A stretch of 60,354 nt of DNA from Nostoc sp. CHAB 5844 (lineage in GTDB: Bacteria > Cyanobacteriota > Cyanobacteriia > Cyanobacteriales > Nostocaceae), in the NCBI RefSeq assembly GCF_020829595.1, contig NZ_JAIVFW010000045.1, positions 1 through 60,354 of the forward strand. The letters run 5' to 3'. The position numbers and the translations under genes were made by a program. Shown piece after piece: positions 32,723 to 41,434 of the stretch. The first letter of the stretch is position 1; every line of letters starts with the position of its first letter. The notes beneath the pieces are model-generated. The model was not told the DNA's origin. It worked only from the letters and a program-made list of their open reading frames with translations, and ran no database searches.

Positions 32723-32880
32723 TGTGAAGCTGCACATTATTTTCACCCCTCCCAACCTCCCCTTAGCAAGGGGAGATGCCGCAGGCAGTGGGGTTATTTC
32801 TATGCGTCTTCATATGGAAATAGTATGAGAAGTGAAGCGATACTTATAGCAATAATCAATTAAGCCATACTTTCATGATA

Positions 32881-34158
32881 TTATTCTTGCGCCCCTGCTT
32901 TTTGCAAAATTTTGACTATATCTTGATAGCCATTAAATTCTGCCAGCATCAAAGCAGTATAACCACCGCGATTCTTCAGATTTAAATTTGCGCCAGCTTG
33001 CAATAATATCTGCATAGTCTCAGTGTAGCCGCCAGAGGCAGCCCACATTAATGCTGTCGCTCCGGCTATGTCTTGAAAATTGACATTAGCACCCTTAGCT
33101 AGTAAGAGTGTAATAATTTCTATCTGATTGCGTTTGGCAGCCTTGAGCAAAGCAGTCTGACTGTCATTGCCGAGAGTATTGGGATCAGCGCCGTAGTCTA
33201 ATAATACTTTGACTGTTTGGCTATGTCCCAAGGATATTGCAGCTAATAAAGGAATCTCGGCTTCTCCATAAGCATTTGCGCCAGAACGCAGCAATGCTTC
33301 GAGAATTTCACTATGTCCTTGCAATACGGCAACTATCATGGGTGTATCGCCTAAATTATTTCTGATTTGGACATTAGCACCCCGACTGAGTAACACTTGC
33401 ACTACGTCAAGGTGGCCTTCGACAACGGCAATATGTAATGCAGTTTCACCGTCTTTGTCTTGGTGATGAATTTCCGCACCTTGATCTAGTAAAGCAGATG
33501 CGATCGCACTATTACCTGATGCCGCAGCTGCTGATAATGCTGTACCACCATCACTGTTTTGTAAGTTTACATTTGCACCTGCCGCTAACAATGCTTGGAC
33601 AATATCCAAATTTCCCAAATCTGCCGCAATCATCAAGAGTGTCTCACCATCTTCATCTTGGAGATTTACATCTGCGCCATTTTGTGCTACGAGTTGCACA
33701 ACTGCTACGTGTCCTTGTTTGACTGCTAATTTTAAAGCAGTGTCATCGTCTTTATCGGCAATATTTACTTTCGCACCAGCCGCAAGTAAATATTGCACTA
33801 TTTCCACATAACCTTTGAGTGCAGCCGCCATCAATGCAGTGCTGCCATCTTCGTTGATAGCATCAACATTAGCACCTCTTGATACTAAAAGCTGCACAAT
33901 ATCTACTTGTTTATTACTTGCAGCCAACATCAACGCCGTTAAGCCATAACGTTTCCTGGGCAAGTTGATATTTGCCCGCGCATCTAAAAGCGATCGCACA
34001 ATTTCGGTGTAGCCTAAGTTAGCAGCATACATTAACGCCGTCGTCCCATCGCGATCGCAAGCATCCACTTGCACACCAGCAGCTAAAATCTCATTCAGCC
34101 GCTTGATATCTCCACTTTTCGCAGCCTTCAGCAGTAAGACATCGTTATTTTCACTCAT
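32881..34158 (-). CDS. Ankyrin-repeat protein
   Basis: The 425-residue product consists of about twelve to thirteen ankyrin repeats. Each follows the G-x-T-A-L-x-x-A-A-x-x-G-[YH]-x-x-[IV]-[VA]-x-x-L-L-x-x-G-A-[ND]-[VI]-N pattern (for example GTTALMYAANLGYTEIVRSL). It has no extra domain, no signal peptide and no TM helix. Such repeats bind partner proteins, but the partner cannot be told. Within one protein the repeats are 33 residues long and well preserved. The neighbour upstream is DUF4079. Confidence 0.95.
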   Translation of the reverse strand: MSENNDVLLLKAAKSGDIKRLNEILAAGVQVDACDRDGTTALMYAANLGYTEIVRSLLDARANINLPRKRYGLTALMLAASNKQVDIVQLLVSRGANVDAINEDGSTALMAAALKGYVEIVQYLLAAGAKVNIADKDDDTALKLAVKQGHVAVVQLVAQNGADVNLQDEDGETLLMIAADLGNLDIVQALLAAGANVNLQNSDGGTALSAAAASGNSAIASALLDQGAEIHHQDKDGETALHIAVVEGHLDVVQVLLSRGANVQIRNNLGDTPMIVAVLQGHSEILEALLRSGANAYGEAEIPLLAAISLGHSQTVKVLLDYGADPNTLGNDSQTALLKAAKRNQIEIITLLLAKGANVNFQDIAGATALMWAASGGYTETMQILLQAGANLNLKNRGGYTALMLAEFNGYQDIVKILQKAGAQE

Positions 34159-34522
34159 GAATTAAATCCTGCCCAGGCAGTTTTCTCGTCTAGTACCCAA
34201 ATTTAGTTTGAAATTCTTTAAGTACTTTTGCAATAGGGCTGTCTTAACAAACTGCTGAGGAGCCAGTCGCGTGGGCGGCTCTGCCACGCCACTGCGTTGC
34301 GGGGGTTCCCCCGCAACGCAGTGGCTCGACTTGAGCGAACTGGCGTTGCTGAGTAAAAATCCTCTGGTTGCTGAAGCTGCGTTGCGCGAGGATTTCGCTT
34401 GGCTAACGACTGCTAAACCCAAAGGATGTACACAGTCCATCACGCCTGATTAATTACAAATTACGAACTACGAATTACGAATTACCCTTAGACTTATGCT
34501 AATTTTTATTAAGATTTAAGAA
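34159..34522. repeat. Palindromic GCCAGTGCGTTGCGG repeat block
   Basis: No gene is seen. CACTGCGTTGCGGGGG and CCCCCGCAACGCAGTG (about 34290-34325) form a long stem, followed by GACTTGAGCGAACTGG. Heptamer-like ATTACGAACTACGAATTACG lies near 34455-34485. Open frames here are translations of the repeat. Confidence 0.8.
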
Positions 34523-34537
34523 TTGGGCGAGAACACA

Positions 34538-35008
34538 ATGAATCTGGAACTGTCTCCCTCGGTGAAATACTGGCTTAACTTTTTCCACCCGCTAATTATG
34601 TGGGTACTTTTAGCGCTTTCACTTTATGCTGCTTATTTGGGATTGCAAGTACAGCGTACCAGAAACGCTCAAGGGGAAGAAAAGAAAGAACTGATTAAAG
34701 GTAAATTTAACGTCAAACACTACCAAATAGGATCGATTCTCTTAGCTTTGATGGTAACAGGTGCAATTGGTGGGATGGCTGTCACTTACATCAATAACGG
34801 TAAGTTATTTGTGGGGCCACACTTGATTGCAGGGTTGGGGATGACTGGTTTAATTGCCTTCTCTGCATCCCTGTCTCCTTTTATGCAAAAAGGAGCCAAT
34901 TGGGCAAGAGTGACTCACATTTTGTTGAATTTTGTGATTTTAGGTCTTTTTACTTGGCAGGCTATCACTGGCGTGCAAATTGTGCAGAAAATTCTTACTA
35001 ATGCTTAG
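34538..35008 (+). CDS. DUF4079 membrane protein
   Basis: The product from ATG 34538 begins MNLELSPSVKYWLNFFHPLI and has four likely TM helices: WVLLALSLYAAYLGL, SILLALMVTGAIGGMAV, LIAGLGMTGLIAFSAS and ILLNFVILGLFTWQAI. This fits DUF4079 proteins, which occur in cyanobacteria and plastid-bearing organisms. His residues in the loops (HPLIMW, KHYQIG, VTHILLN) suggest heme-binding as in other small 4-TM proteins, but this is inferred. The longer TTG start at 34523 has no ribosome-binding support. Confidence 0.8.
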   Translation: MNLELSPSVKYWLNFFHPLIMWVLLALSLYAAYLGLQVQRTRNAQGEEKKELIKGKFNVKHYQIGSILLALMVTGAIGGMAVTYINNGKLFVGPHLIAGLGMTGLIAFSASLSPFMQKGANWARVTHILLNFVILGLFTWQAITGVQIVQKILTNA

Positions 35009-35176
35009 TTATTAGTCAACTGAAGTATGAAGTATGAATTATGAAGTATAAAATTATCATACCCAATCAAGTAAAAAGTGTCTGTGTCTGGATCTCCCAA
35101 TGCAACAGCATTCTAAACAGGAATAGGTATCTTAATTTTTCATACTTCAGACTTCACACTTCAGACTTTAGTTGAC

Positions 35177-35860
35177 TTATCGCTTTTTTTGGGAATTTTT
35201 AGGAAAAGGTATTCCCAAAGACTGATGAAAATCTTCTTGAACTTTGCGTGTTAAGCGGCGAGAGACTTGGCGGACAATTTGATTAAGTAAGCGATCGCCT
35301 GTAGATTGAATGATAGACTTAGGCAATCGTTGAATAAATCGGGGAAAGTGAAGATAAACTTTTAAATCTAAATCCCATTCAACTCGCGTTACCTCACCAG
35401 AAATCGCAGCATCATCCTCAGCTTGATACTCTTTTAGTTGCATTGCTGCGCGATAGTCTACATCATAACCGGGTGCTTGATAATCAGGAATAGCGATCGT
35501 CCGAATGCGATATACTCCTTCTTCGGGTGGTAAAAGTTCCAAACCAATTTTTGGCTCCACTTCATAACCAAAAGCGCCAAAACGTCCAATAGTCAAAGCA
35601 TAACCATTTTCTCCCAATGGCTCGACTGTCATTGGTTCAGCGCAACGTGTAAACCACGACGAATGAGCATTAAGATACTCAGCAACTTGATGTACTGGGG
35701 CATACACTTCCATAAAATCGCTGTAGCAACCGCAAAACTGGGTTTGTGTCCCAATTGCATCAGTAACTACATCATCAGTTTCTACTAAGTTGGATTCTAC
35801 AGGTAAAACAGTTTCTTTTATATCTAAAGATTGATATTCGCCGTTTGTTGAAAGCATCAA
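35177..35860 (-). CDS. DUF1997 protein
   Basis: The 227-residue product carries a SRPBCC-like/DUF1997 domain: APVHQVAEYLNAHSSWFTRC, then GENGYALTIGRFGAFGYEVE, then EVTRVEWDLDLKVYLHFPRF. DUF1997 is widespread in cyanobacteria and plants and has no firm biochemical role. The N-terminal 40 residues are not conserved looking, and the C-terminus is Lys/Arg-rich. Soluble. It lies opposite the DUF4079 gene with heptamer-type repeats between them. Confidence 0.8.
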   Translation of the reverse strand: MMLSTNGEYQSLDIKETVLPVESNLVETDDVVTDAIGTQTQFCGCYSDFMEVYAPVHQVAEYLNAHSSWFTRCAEPMTVEPLGENGYALTIGRFGAFGYEVEPKIGLELLPPEEGVYRIRTIAIPDYQAPGYDVDYRAAMQLKEYQAEDDAAISGEVTRVEWDLDLKVYLHFPRFIQRLPKSIIQSTGDRLLNQIVRQVSRRLTRKVQEDFHQSLGIPFPKNSQKKR

Positions 35861-36031
35861 TGCATTCCCCTCTAAGTTGGCGTTTGGCTATATTAATGAT
35901 TCCCAGCTTACTTGAGTGATTTCGCAGGCAGGATTCTATTTTGGCTGAAATTTCAAGATTCTGTCATGAACTTTATGAAATTACTAAAATACGGATAAAT
36001 CACATACTAGTTTTTTAGGATAGCGTTTGTA

Positions 36032-36688
36032 ATGAAAGCGTTTGTAGCCGGAGCTACCGGTGAGACAGGTCGTAGAATTGTCCAAGAGTTAGTAGCGCGT
36101 AACATTCCCGTGCGTGCTTTGGTACGAGATGTACAGAAAGCTAGAGCAACTTTGCCACCTGATGCTGAGTTAGTTGCTGGCGATGTATTGCAACCCGAAA
36201 GCCTCGCTACGGCATTGGGAGATAGTACTGTATTGCTGTGTGCGACTGGGGCAAAACCAAGTTTTGATCCGACTGGGCCATATAAAGTAGATTTTGAAGG
36301 TACTAAAAATTTAGTGGATGTGGCTAAAGCCAAGGGTATTGAGCATTTTATCCTGGTTTCTTCCTTGTGTACATCTCAGCTATTCCATCCATTAAACTTG
36401 TTCTGGCTGATTTTAGTCTGGAAAAAACAAGCCGAGGAGTACATTCAAAAAAGTGGTCTCACCTATACAATTGTGCGACCTGGTGGTTTAAAAAATGAAG
36501 ATAACTCTGATGCTATCGTGATGCAGAGTGCAGATACATTATTCGATGGGAGTATTCCTCGGCAAAAAGTTGCCCAAGTTTCTGTCGAAGCACTACTTGA
36601 GCCAGCCGCACGCAATAAAATTGTCGAAATTATCGCTAAACCAGAAGCTAGTCCAAAAACCTTTGGGGAGTTATTTCAGCAATGCTGA
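36032..36688 (+). CDS. Atypical SDR, NAD(P)H-binding protein
   Basis: The 218-residue product starts AFVAGATGETGRRIVQELVA, a nucleotide-binding Rossmann motif, then VRALVRDVQKARATLPPDAE. HFILVSSLCTSQLFHP replaces the classical catalytic region, and YTIVRPGGLKNEDNS closes the fold. It lacks the YxxxK pair, so it is an atypical SDR of the kind that serves as a regulator, chaperone or structural partner (for example the Tic62/Ycf39-like group). No signal peptide. The function is unknown beyond NAD(P)H binding. Confidence 0.85.
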   Translation: MKAFVAGATGETGRRIVQELVARNIPVRALVRDVQKARATLPPDAELVAGDVLQPESLATALGDSTVLLCATGAKPSFDPTGPYKVDFEGTKNLVDVAKAKGIEHFILVSSLCTSQLFHPLNLFWLILVWKKQAEEYIQKSGLTYTIVRPGGLKNEDNSDAIVMQSADTLFDGSIPRQKVAQVSVEALLEPAARNKIVEIIAKPEASPKTFGELFQQC

Positions 36689-36779
36689 GTCTACAGTCAA
36701 TAGTCAAGGGAAATTACCATTGACTATTGACTGTAGACCATTGACCATTGACCATTGACAAAAACGAAGGAGTCAGACT
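36689..36779. repeat. GACTATTGAC-type repeats upstream of the lysozyme-like gene
   Basis: Several copies of TTGACCATTGACCATTGAC and related words. STRR-like. A strong AAGGAG site at 36767-36772 ends the interval. Confidence 0.7.
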
Positions 36780-37502
36780 CTGAAAGGTTTTAAACTTAAA
36801 GGGGTTGAAAAATTAATCGGCCCAATAGCGGCGCTGCTTGCTTTTGTATGCTTGTTACAGTGGTATATCTTTGGAGACTTGCGATCGCCCTCCGATCCCG
36901 TTTTTAATGATAAACAACCACCCCTAGTCATGAAAGACGGCGACCCTTATATTCGCGCCTTGATGCGAACCATTTCAGCTAGCGAAGCTAATGGAAACCG
37001 TCCTTACTCTTTGTTGTATGGTGGACAACAAGTAACAGACCTCAGCCGCCACCCTGAAATTTGCGTCACCATTGTTACCGGGCCAAACACAGGTAATTGT
37101 TCCACGGCTGCAGGGAGATATCAAATTATCAACACCACTTGGTATCAAATTGCCCCCCGCTATCACCCCAACCCCATGAGGATGGTGTTTTGGACTTCTT
37201 ATAGTTTTGAACCAGAATTTCAAGATGTGGTGGTTTATCGTTGGTTGAATGATTTCCAAGTTTGGCGAGTTAATATTCCTCAACTGCTGCGTCAAGGCAA
37301 AATCATTGAAGTTTTGCGACGTTTATCTCCTACTTGGACAAGTTTAGGATATGGCATAGAAACGAATTCCATCAGTAGTTCTTTACCTCAGATTTATCAG
37401 AAAATGTTAAAGGAAGAATTAACAGCAGCAAATCAACCAGCATCCGCAAATACAATACCAAATCCAACACTAACTTTTAAGCCTAAAGTATCTAAATATT
37501 GA
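36780..37502 (+). CDS. Lysozyme-like glycoside hydrolase (GH104-type), membrane-anchored
   Basis: The catalytic part begins YIRALMRTISASEANGNRPY, followed by LLYGGQQVTDLSRHPE and STAAGRYQIINTTWY. This order matches lambda-endolysin-like muramidases of GH104 type, with the Glu in SASEANG as the likely acid. From the first normal start (TTG 36852) the protein would lack a membrane anchor. The frame extends upstream to CTG 36780, seven bases after AAGGAG, giving KLKGVEKLIGPIAALLAFVC, a basic start plus TM helix. I choose CTG for that reason, although CTG starts are rare. Acts on peptidoglycan in the periplasm. Confidence 0.7.
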   Translation: MKGFKLKGVEKLIGPIAALLAFVCLLQWYIFGDLRSPSDPVFNDKQPPLVMKDGDPYIRALMRTISASEANGNRPYSLLYGGQQVTDLSRHPEICVTIVTGPNTGNCSTAAGRYQIINTTWYQIAPRYHPNPMRMVFWTSYSFEPEFQDVVVYRWLNDFQVWRVNIPQLLRQGKIIEVLRRLSPTWTSLGYGIETNSISSSLPQIYQKMLKEELTAANQPASANTIPNPTLTFKPKVSKY

Positions 37503-37544
37503 GCCAAAAATGTTGAAAAAGCGTTAAATTGTAAAGTCGTGAAA

Positions 37545-37645
37545 TATAGCAGTTCCCAATTGCATGAGGTACATCCTAACTAGTCTCTAGCCTAAGCGCC
37601 CCTAACCTCAACGAAATGTACCTCACTAAAACGAGAAACGCTATA
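37545..37645. mobile_element. MITE-like element, TATAGCAGTT family, copy 3
   Basis: TATAGCAGTTCCC at the left and GAGAAACGCTATA at the right are imperfect inverted repeats of the family at 23339 and 30280. No gene inside. It sits between the lysozyme-like and Uma2 genes. Confidence 0.65.
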
Positions 37646-37730
37646 GTAGTTGATCCCCTTTTATTTTAATATTTCTCACAATAGATATAAGTTAAAAACT
37701 TAGTCAGCGAACAAAAACAGTAATCTTCCT

Positions 37731-38309
37731 ATGACAGCACTTACATTAAATCTCAATTCTGTAATTAAATTAACAAAGGAGCAGTTTTATCAACTGTGTG
37801 CAGAAAACCCTGATTTAAAATTAGAACGCAATGCTCAGGGAGAATTAATTATCATGCCACCAACAGGAGGAGAAACAGGCAGAAGTAATGTTAATTTAAT
37901 TCTGCAAGTAGCATTATGGAATGAACAAAAACAAGGTGGCGAAGTTTTTGATTCATCTACTGGATTTACATTACCAAATGGTGCTGAACGTTCTCCTGAT
38001 GTTTCTTGGGTAGAAAAATCTCGTTGGGAAGCTTTGACTAAAGAACAAAGAGAAAAATTTATTCCTTTGTGTCCAGATTTTGTAATTGAAATCATGTCAC
38101 CATCTGACACTTTGAAAAAAATCCAAGACAAAATGGATGAATATATGTCAAATGGATGTCGATTAGGTTGGTTATTTAACCGAAAAAGGCAAGAAGTATC
38201 AATTTATCGCCCAGGACAAGAGGTGGAAGTTTTGAAATCACCTCAAACTCTTTCTGGTGAAAATGTATTACCTGGATTTGTACTCAATCTGCAAAGAATT
38301 TGGGAGTAA
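37731..38309 (+). CDS. Uma2-family PD-(D/E)XK nuclease-like protein
   Basis: The 192-residue product shows the Uma2 pattern: FYQLCAENPDLKLERNAQGE, then PPTGGETGRSNVNL. It continues with FTLPNGAERSPDVSWVEKS, then LCPDFVIEIMSPSDTLKKIQ and GWLFNRKRQEVSIYRP. The D in SPDVSW, the E-I-M pair and the DTLKK lysine make up a PD-(D/E)XK-like active site. Uma2 proteins are abundant in cyanobacteria. No partner or target is proven, and a link to mobile elements is only suggestive. Single gene. Confidence 0.9.
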   Translation: MTALTLNLNSVIKLTKEQFYQLCAENPDLKLERNAQGELIIMPPTGGETGRSNVNLILQVALWNEQKQGGEVFDSSTGFTLPNGAERSPDVSWVEKSRWEALTKEQREKFIPLCPDFVIEIMSPSDTLKKIQDKMDEYMSNGCRLGWLFNRKRQEVSIYRPGQEVEVLKSPQTLSGENVLPGFVLNLQRIWE

Positions 38310-38343
38310 AATTTGAATTAAAATTGAAAATAATAGCGAATCT

Positions 38344-39156
38344 TTAATCTTTGGCAAACATTTCTTTAATATTCTGCACAAAATATTTAGTATTCTCCAA
38401 GTGAATATTATGAGCCGAATTACTAATTATTTTTAACTGAGTAAGTTTGCATATTTTAGCCATTTTTGTATTAATAGTTAGAAATTTTTTATCATTATTA
38501 CCCACTACTAAAAGTGAAGGTACTATATTATCTTTAAGTTTTTCCCATAAAGAAGGTTGACTCCCAGTTCCCATAAATTTTAGTGATTTAGCCAACTCAA
38601 GCGGCTGATTTTGTAACCGACTCTCTAACATTCTCTCAAATGCTGGATGATTTTTGATATCACCAAAAATTGGTTGATTGTACCAATTCAATAAAAACTC
38701 TCGAAATTCATTTTTAGAAATACATCTTGACAGTTTTCTTGCTATTTGCTCATCTTTTCTGACTCGTTCTAATCGTTCTGTTTCTGTAGCCAAACCTGGA
38801 GAGGCTGATTCTAATATAACTTTGTAAAAACGTTCAGGAAAATGCAGTGTGAGATATAACGCTAATCTTCCACCCATTGAATAACCAACTAAAAAGCATT
38901 TAGGAATATTCAACTCATCTAATAAATTAATTAAAGCTTGAGCAGTTTGTTCAATTGTATAGTATTTATCTTCACCTAATACTTGAGTTTTACCATGTCC
39001 GGGAAGGTCAAGTGTGAGATATGAAAATTCTGTGCTTAACAGTTTTATAGCTTTATCAAATTCATCTAAATTACCAATAAAACCATGTAAGAATAAAATG
39101 TATGGTCTATCTTTAGAAGTAATTAACTTATAGTTAAATTGAGATTTTTTTTGCAT
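38344..39156 (-). CDS. menH: 2-succinyl-6-hydroxy-2,4-cyclohexadiene-1-carboxylate synthase
   Basis: The 270-residue product is an alpha/beta hydrolase-fold MenH of phylloquinone synthesis. It has FLHGFIGNLDEFDKAIKLLS, then LTLDLPGHGKTQV. The nucleophile elbow is FLVGYSMGGRLALYL, the acid is in LLVVGNNDKKFL and the histidine is in SNSAHNIHLE. It removes pyruvate from SEPHCHC. Phylloquinone is the secondary acceptor of photosystem I. No other men gene is in the window. The gene is expected to be cytoplasmic and stands alone. Confidence 0.85.
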   Translation of the reverse strand: MQKKSQFNYKLITSKDRPYILFLHGFIGNLDEFDKAIKLLSTEFSYLTLDLPGHGKTQVLGEDKYYTIEQTAQALINLLDELNIPKCFLVGYSMGGRLALYLTLHFPERFYKVILESASPGLATETERLERVRKDEQIARKLSRCISKNEFREFLLNWYNQPIFGDIKNHPAFERMLESRLQNQPLELAKSLKFMGTGSQPSLWEKLKDNIVPSLLVVGNNDKKFLTINTKMAKICKLTQLKIISNSAHNIHLENTKYFVQNIKEMFAKD

Positions 39157-39203
39157 ATTTTATTTGCTATATATACCAATATTCAATGCGATCGCACACC
39201 GCA

Positions 39204-39656
39204 TTATTCTCTAGGTAAGAACGATTTAACTAATGGAATTCCCCCAATTAATACAAAAACTGAACCCATACCAATAAACATAGCAGGTAAAATCCAAAAA
39301 TCTGACAAAGTATTAATCTTGGCAGATTCTGGCTCTTGCGGATTGTAAAGAATTTCTACCTTTTGACCTTTAGTATATGTTGGTGGGTTACTACCACTAT
39401 TGGCTTCAAATTCGATTGGCTTACCAGAGTTTGCCGTAAATTTGATCACTGGATAATAAGCAGTAAAAGAACTGCCGTCACTGTCTTTAGATGTATGTTT
39501 TACTAAATCAATTACAGTTCCTTGAGCGGAGATAGATTTGCCAGCAATACTGCGAGTATTCACTGCTATTATGATGCCAGCGATGACAAAAATGCTGCCA
39601 ACACCAGCGAATATAGATCCAAATAACCGAAAAAAAGCTACATCTTCATTCGTCAT
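39204..39656 (-). CDS. DUF3592 membrane protein
   Basis: From ATG 39656 (MTNEDVAFFRLFGSIFAGVG) the product has two TM helices, one at the N-terminus (FAGVGSIFVIAGIIIAV) and one at the C-terminus (FWILPAMFIGMGSVFVLIGG). Between them is a beta-type domain (AQGTVIDLVKHTSKDSDGSS, then TYTKGQKVEILYNPQEPES). That is the DUF3592 layout. A longer frame to 39752 overlaps the next gene's 3' end and adds non-conserved residues, so I choose 39656. Confidence 0.8.
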   Translation of the reverse strand: MTNEDVAFFRLFGSIFAGVGSIFVIAGIIIAVNTRSIAGKSISAQGTVIDLVKHTSKDSDGSSFTAYYPVIKFTANSGKPIEFEANSGSNPPTYTKGQKVEILYNPQEPESAKINTLSDFWILPAMFIGMGSVFVLIGGIPLVKSFLPRE

Positions 39657-39681
39657 AAAAATTTGATATGGCAAAGGATAT

Positions 39682-40650
39682 TTAGATTTGGCGATCGCGG
39701 CGATTATAAGGTAAGTCAAAATTAATGATGGGGCCAACTGGTACAATGCCATTTGGATTTAATTCAGATAAACCTAGATAATAAAGTTGTTTGATATGAC
39801 TGATATTACACCATTGTTTAACACCAGGAAATTGATATAATTCTCGGCAATAGTTCCAGAGATTGGGATGATCAACCAACCGCTTCAGATTACACTTAAA
39901 CAAACCATAATATGCCAAGTCAAACCGGAATAAAGTAGTAAATAAGCACCAATCTACTAATGTAATTTCTTCACCGCAGAGATATGGTTGTTTACCTAAA
40001 ACTTTTTCCCAATATTCCAGTGCGAGAAATAATTCTTTCAGTGCTTGTTCGTAAGCAGTTTGAGATGCAGCAAAACCAGTGCGATATACACCATTATTAA
40101 TTGGTTGGTAAATTGCATCTATAGTTTCGTCAATTAAAGTTTGCAGTGATTTTGGATAAAAATCTACTGTCTTCTCAGCAAAGAAATTAAATTCTGTATT
40201 TAATATTTGAATAATTTGGCGAGATTCATTATTGATAATTGTTTGTGTGTGTTTATCCCACAATACTGGGACTGTGACTCGCCCGGTGTAATTTGGATTA
40301 GCTTTGGTGTAAATTTGCCAAAGATAATCAGCTTGGTTAACTTTATCTCGAATACATCCTGGTTTATCTGAGAACTTCCATCCTTGGTTGCTAATTACGG
40401 GATCAACAATAGAAAGTCCAATAACTTTCTCCAGTCCTTTCAAGGCTCGTAATAAAACAGTGCGATGCGCCCAAGGACAACCCAAAGAAACATACAGATG
40501 ATATCTGCCTGCTTCTGCTCTAAATCCGCTGGCTCCATCTGCTGTAATCTGATGATGAAACTGCGTTGGCATTCGCTGAAACTCGCCGTTTTCATTACGT
40601 TCTGTCCAGACGGTTGTCCACTGGCCGTTAACTAGTCTACCTAATGCCAT
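39682..40650 (-). CDS. Glutathionyl-hydroquinone reductase (GST, YqjG/ECM4 type)
   Basis: The 322-residue product has the hallmark YHLYVSLGCPWAHRTVLLRA, where the Cys in CPWAH forms the mixed disulfide with glutathione. It continues with GWKFSDKPGCIRDKVN, then YTGRVTVPVLWDKHTQTIIN and NESRQIIQILNT. The C-terminal GST helical domain has YLCGEEITLVDWCLFTTLFR. These enzymes reduce glutathionyl-hydroquinones, keeping quinones free of adducts. Complete length for the family. It ends near the DUF3592 gene on the same strand. Confidence 0.95.
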   Translation of the reverse strand: MALGRLVNGQWTTVWTERNENGEFQRMPTQFHHQITADGASGFRAEAGRYHLYVSLGCPWAHRTVLLRALKGLEKVIGLSIVDPVISNQGWKFSDKPGCIRDKVNQADYLWQIYTKANPNYTGRVTVPVLWDKHTQTIINNESRQIIQILNTEFNFFAEKTVDFYPKSLQTLIDETIDAIYQPINNGVYRTGFAASQTAYEQALKELFLALEYWEKVLGKQPYLCGEEITLVDWCLFTTLFRFDLAYYGLFKCNLKRLVDHPNLWNYCRELYQFPGVKQWCNISHIKQLYYLGLSELNPNGIVPVGPIINFDLPYNRRDRQI

Positions 40651-40678
40651 ATTTTTTCCCTGTATTAATTTGTTGCTG

Positions 40679-40846
40679 CTATGCAGAACACGCTGTAAGT
40701 ATAACTGCTATGGAGTTGCTTACCTCTGGCATTTTTACACTTGCTTCCAAAGCCACAAGTAACGGCAGTAAGTGTTCTTCTCTGGGATGGTTATCTAAGA
40801 CGTATAGAGCGAGTTGGCGATAGTTTAGCAGGCTTTTGACATTATT
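40679..40846 (-). pseudogene. Extradiol dioxygenase (LigB/DODA-like) C-terminal remnant
   Basis: The readable part, LLNYRQLALYVLDNHPREEH then LLPLLVALEAS, matches the C-terminal region of class III extradiol dioxygenases of the 4,5-DOPA type, where H-P-x-x-E-H-x-x-P is conserved. Everything upstream, including the other iron ligands, is gone. It is replaced by repeat sequence beyond about 40846. The remnant lies next to the GST gene. Confidence 0.7.
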
Positions 40847-40918
40847 TTGAGCTTGCAGGTTGAACGCAGTGAAACCCAACAAAAGCAAAGTTTTTGGATG
40901 TTGGGTTTCGTTCCTCAA

Positions 40919-41434
40919 ACGCCACTGAGGGAGTCGGGAAACCCGACGACAGTTGCGCGACTGTCACCGAAACCATGCGCGGCAGTTGCGTGACTGTCGG
41001 CAAAGCCGACGACAGTCACCTCAAGTCGAGCCAGTGCGTTGCGGTGAGCAGTCCGTTGGGCGGCTTTGCCGACAGTCACGCAACTGCGAACCCGAAGGGG
41101 GGTTCCAAGCGTTGTAGCAACTGGCGTGGCAGAGCCTTTCGGCAATCGCTCATGGGGGAAACCCCCAAGACCGCGTTGCCTCACCACGGTGCTGTCTCCC
41201 CAACGCACTGCCGACGCTCCTGCGTCGAAGATCGCTGCGCTAACACCACGGCACTGTCTCTCCAACGCAGTGGCTCGCCAACCTCCGCCTAAATTTATGA
41301 AAGTCGGTAAAAATCAGGGTTTGGGATTTTTATCTAGCGAGAGTGACTAAATAGGGCTAAAACATAAATAAAAAATTAAGCATCAAGGCGAAGATTTCAC
41401 CTCATGCTTTATCTAACTAGCAAATATTTTGTTA
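40919..41434. repeat. Dense palindromic repeat cluster
   Basis: About 370 bases (40920-41290) consist of many short GC-rich palindromes: GTCGGGAAACCCGAC, GTCGGCAAAGCCGAC, GCCAGTGCGTTGCGG, and GACTGTCACC-type units. All six frames are open here by chance. No gene is seen. This is the largest block of this family in the window. Confidence 0.85.

Noticed and set aside
32881-34158. Possible toxin or effector role for the ankyrin-repeat protein
   Set aside because: Only ankyrin repeats are present. No secretion signal, toxin domain or linked immunity gene.
37731-38309. Uma2-like gene as a defence nuclease
   Set aside because: Uma2 genes are numerous and scattered in cyanobacteria, and no defence gene neighbours it here.
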